From Thermoanaerobaculia bacterium (GTDB lineage: Bacteria > Acidobacteriota > Thermoanaerobaculia > Multivoradales > UBA5704): 5,562 bases of DNA. The position numbers and the translations under genes were made by a program. The stretch is taken from assembly GCA_025937035.1 (NCBI GenBank), contig JAICSG010000311.1, positions 1 to 5,562 of the forward strand, given 5' to 3'. Of the stretch, positions 4,943 to 5,562 are shown in pieces. The notes beneath the pieces are model-generated. The model searched no databases, had not been told where the DNA came from, and saw only the letters and a program-made list of their open reading frames with translations. Position 1 is the first letter of the stretch; each line of letters starts with the position of its first letter.

Positions 4943-5562
4943 GCCTGGCGGTCGACCGCATCCTCGAACGGCGGGCGCGGCGCGAGAGCCGCCGGCCGGA
5001 GCTGGTGAGCGTCGCCGCGGCGGCGGCCCTGCACGGGATCGCCTTGGCGTTGGTCCTGGTGCTGCCGCGCCTCCATCCCCCTCCCCCGCCGCCGTCGTTC
5101 GTGCCGGTGCAGATCATCCCCGCCCAGGCGCTGGGGGTCCGCCATCCCGCCCCTCGCCCCAAGGTCGAGAAGCCCGCTCCCCCGAAGCCCGAGCCGGCCG
5201 AGGAGCCCGAGCCCCCCGCGCCCGAGCCCCCGAAGCCCAAGCCGAAGCCGGAGCCTCCCGCCCCCAAGCCGGCGAAGGAAGACGTGCCGGCGCTCCCCGA
5301 GAAGCCGGACCCCAAAAAGGTGGACAAACCGAAGCTTGAGAAGCCCAAGCCGGAGAAGCCCAAGCCGGCCGCCACCACCGCCGCGGGCCACAACCCCGCC
5401 GGCACCGCCGCGCAGGGGGAGGTCAACGGCGAGGCCGGCCGGAAAGGAGCGCCCACCGGCAACCCGCTGGGCACCACCGCGTTCGGCTCGCAGATCAGCA
5501 GCATCGATCCGGACTTCAAGTTCGGCTACTACATCGACCAGCTCCTCTCGGCGATCGACTCG
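4939..5562 (+). CDS. TonB/TolA-like energy transducer, GTG start, C-terminus cut by window edge
   Basis: This frame is open to the right edge (208 codons) and begins at GTG 4939, overlapping the tolR stop by 4 bp (GTGA). The order is a basic cytoplasmic N-terminus (residues 1-21), then one membrane span at about 22-42 (ELVSVAAAAALHGIALALVL) that keeps the His seen in TonB and TolA (His32). A Pro/Lys/Glu-rich periplasm-spanning region (about 47-155), a Gly/Ala/Thr-rich linker, and SSIDPDFKFGYYIDQLLSAI at the end follow. The last part looks like the start of a TonB-type C-terminal domain, whose remainder lies beyond the window. The Ser usually four residues before the His is Ala28 here. Its role with TolQ and TolR is to carry force from the inner-membrane motor to the outer membrane. 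Whether it is functionally TolA or TonB cannot be settled without the C-terminus and the downstream genes (tolB/pal expected if Tol). Confidence 0.88.
   Translation, partial: MSLAVDRILERRARRESRRPELVSVAAAAALHGIALALVLVLPRLHPPPPPPSFVPVQIIPAQALGVRHPAPRPKVEKPAPPKPEPAEEPEPPAPEPPKPKPKPEPPAPKPAKEDVPALPEKPDPKKVDKPKLEKPKPEKPKPAATTAAGHNPAGTAAQGEVNGEAGRKGAPTGNPLGTTAFGSQISSIDPDFKFGYYIDQLLSAIDS
5338..5367 (+). repeat. Exact 15-bp tandem duplication coding EKPKP twice
   Basis: GAGAAGCCCAAGCCG occurs at 5338-5352 and is repeated without change at 5353-5367, in frame with the proline-rich region of the TonB/TolA-like protein. The repeat is a plausible site of in-frame slippage that would alter the length of the periplasm-spanning arm. 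Confidence 0.85.

Noticed and set aside
4870..5519. Long minus-strand frames rich in glycine, leucine and serine opposite the TonB/TolA-like gene
   Set aside because: They are reverse complements of proline/lysine codon repeats. The GTG-started plus-strand frame has the expected span, proline arm and C-terminal motif and follows tolQR.

Overview
The window is a GC-rich bacterial stretch (sampled row 3121-3180 is 44/60 G+C) from a diderm, because it carries a Tol/Ton energy-transduction operon (TolQ, TolR, then a proline-rich TonB/TolA-like protein). The phylum cannot be fixed from this sequence. The style (GC-rich, ETF genes, a TonB-type third gene after TolQR) would suit Acidobacteriota or a deltaproteobacterial-type lineage, which is inference only.

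Layout: positions 1-1794 (minus strand) form a compact operon read right to left: a short-chain dehydrogenase/reductase, a glutaredoxin-like protein that overlaps it by 4 bp (ATGA), and, 22 bp later, etfB (electron transfer flavoprotein beta subunit), which runs off the left edge. The theme is redox and electron transfer. Positions 1795-1947 are the intergenic space between this operon and the plus-strand genes.

Positions 1948-2825 (plus) hold an atypical pair: a 71-codon small ORF and a roughly 204-residue protein of an uncharacterised family. The larger gene is visibly lower in G+C than its neighbours (27/60 in row 2521-2580, 28/60 in row 2341-2400). Its motif order (FINCPFD, GIHDIS, NMPLELG) recalls TIR-like or nucleoside-deoxyribosyltransferase-like folds. 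This pair is the best candidate here for an undescribed system and may have been acquired by transfer.

Positions 2875-3660 encode a LOG-family (lysine-decarboxylase-like Rossmann) protein with a variant signature. Both the small ORF and the LOG gene have near-consensus sigma70-type promoters whose -10 boxes lie only 6 and 9 bases before the ATG, so both mRNAs should be leaderless or nearly so. The redox operon's first and last genes and the tol genes use ordinary Shine-Dalgarno sites.

Positions 3741-5562 (plus) carry tolQ, tolR and a TonB/TolA-like gene. The last starts at a GTG overlapping the tolR stop and is cut by the right edge. TolQ and TolR would form the proton-driven inner-membrane motor, and the third protein would span the periplasm to transmit force to the outer membrane. 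There is no gene-free stretch longer than 300 bases, and no tRNA, rRNA, CRISPR array or insertion sequence was seen.
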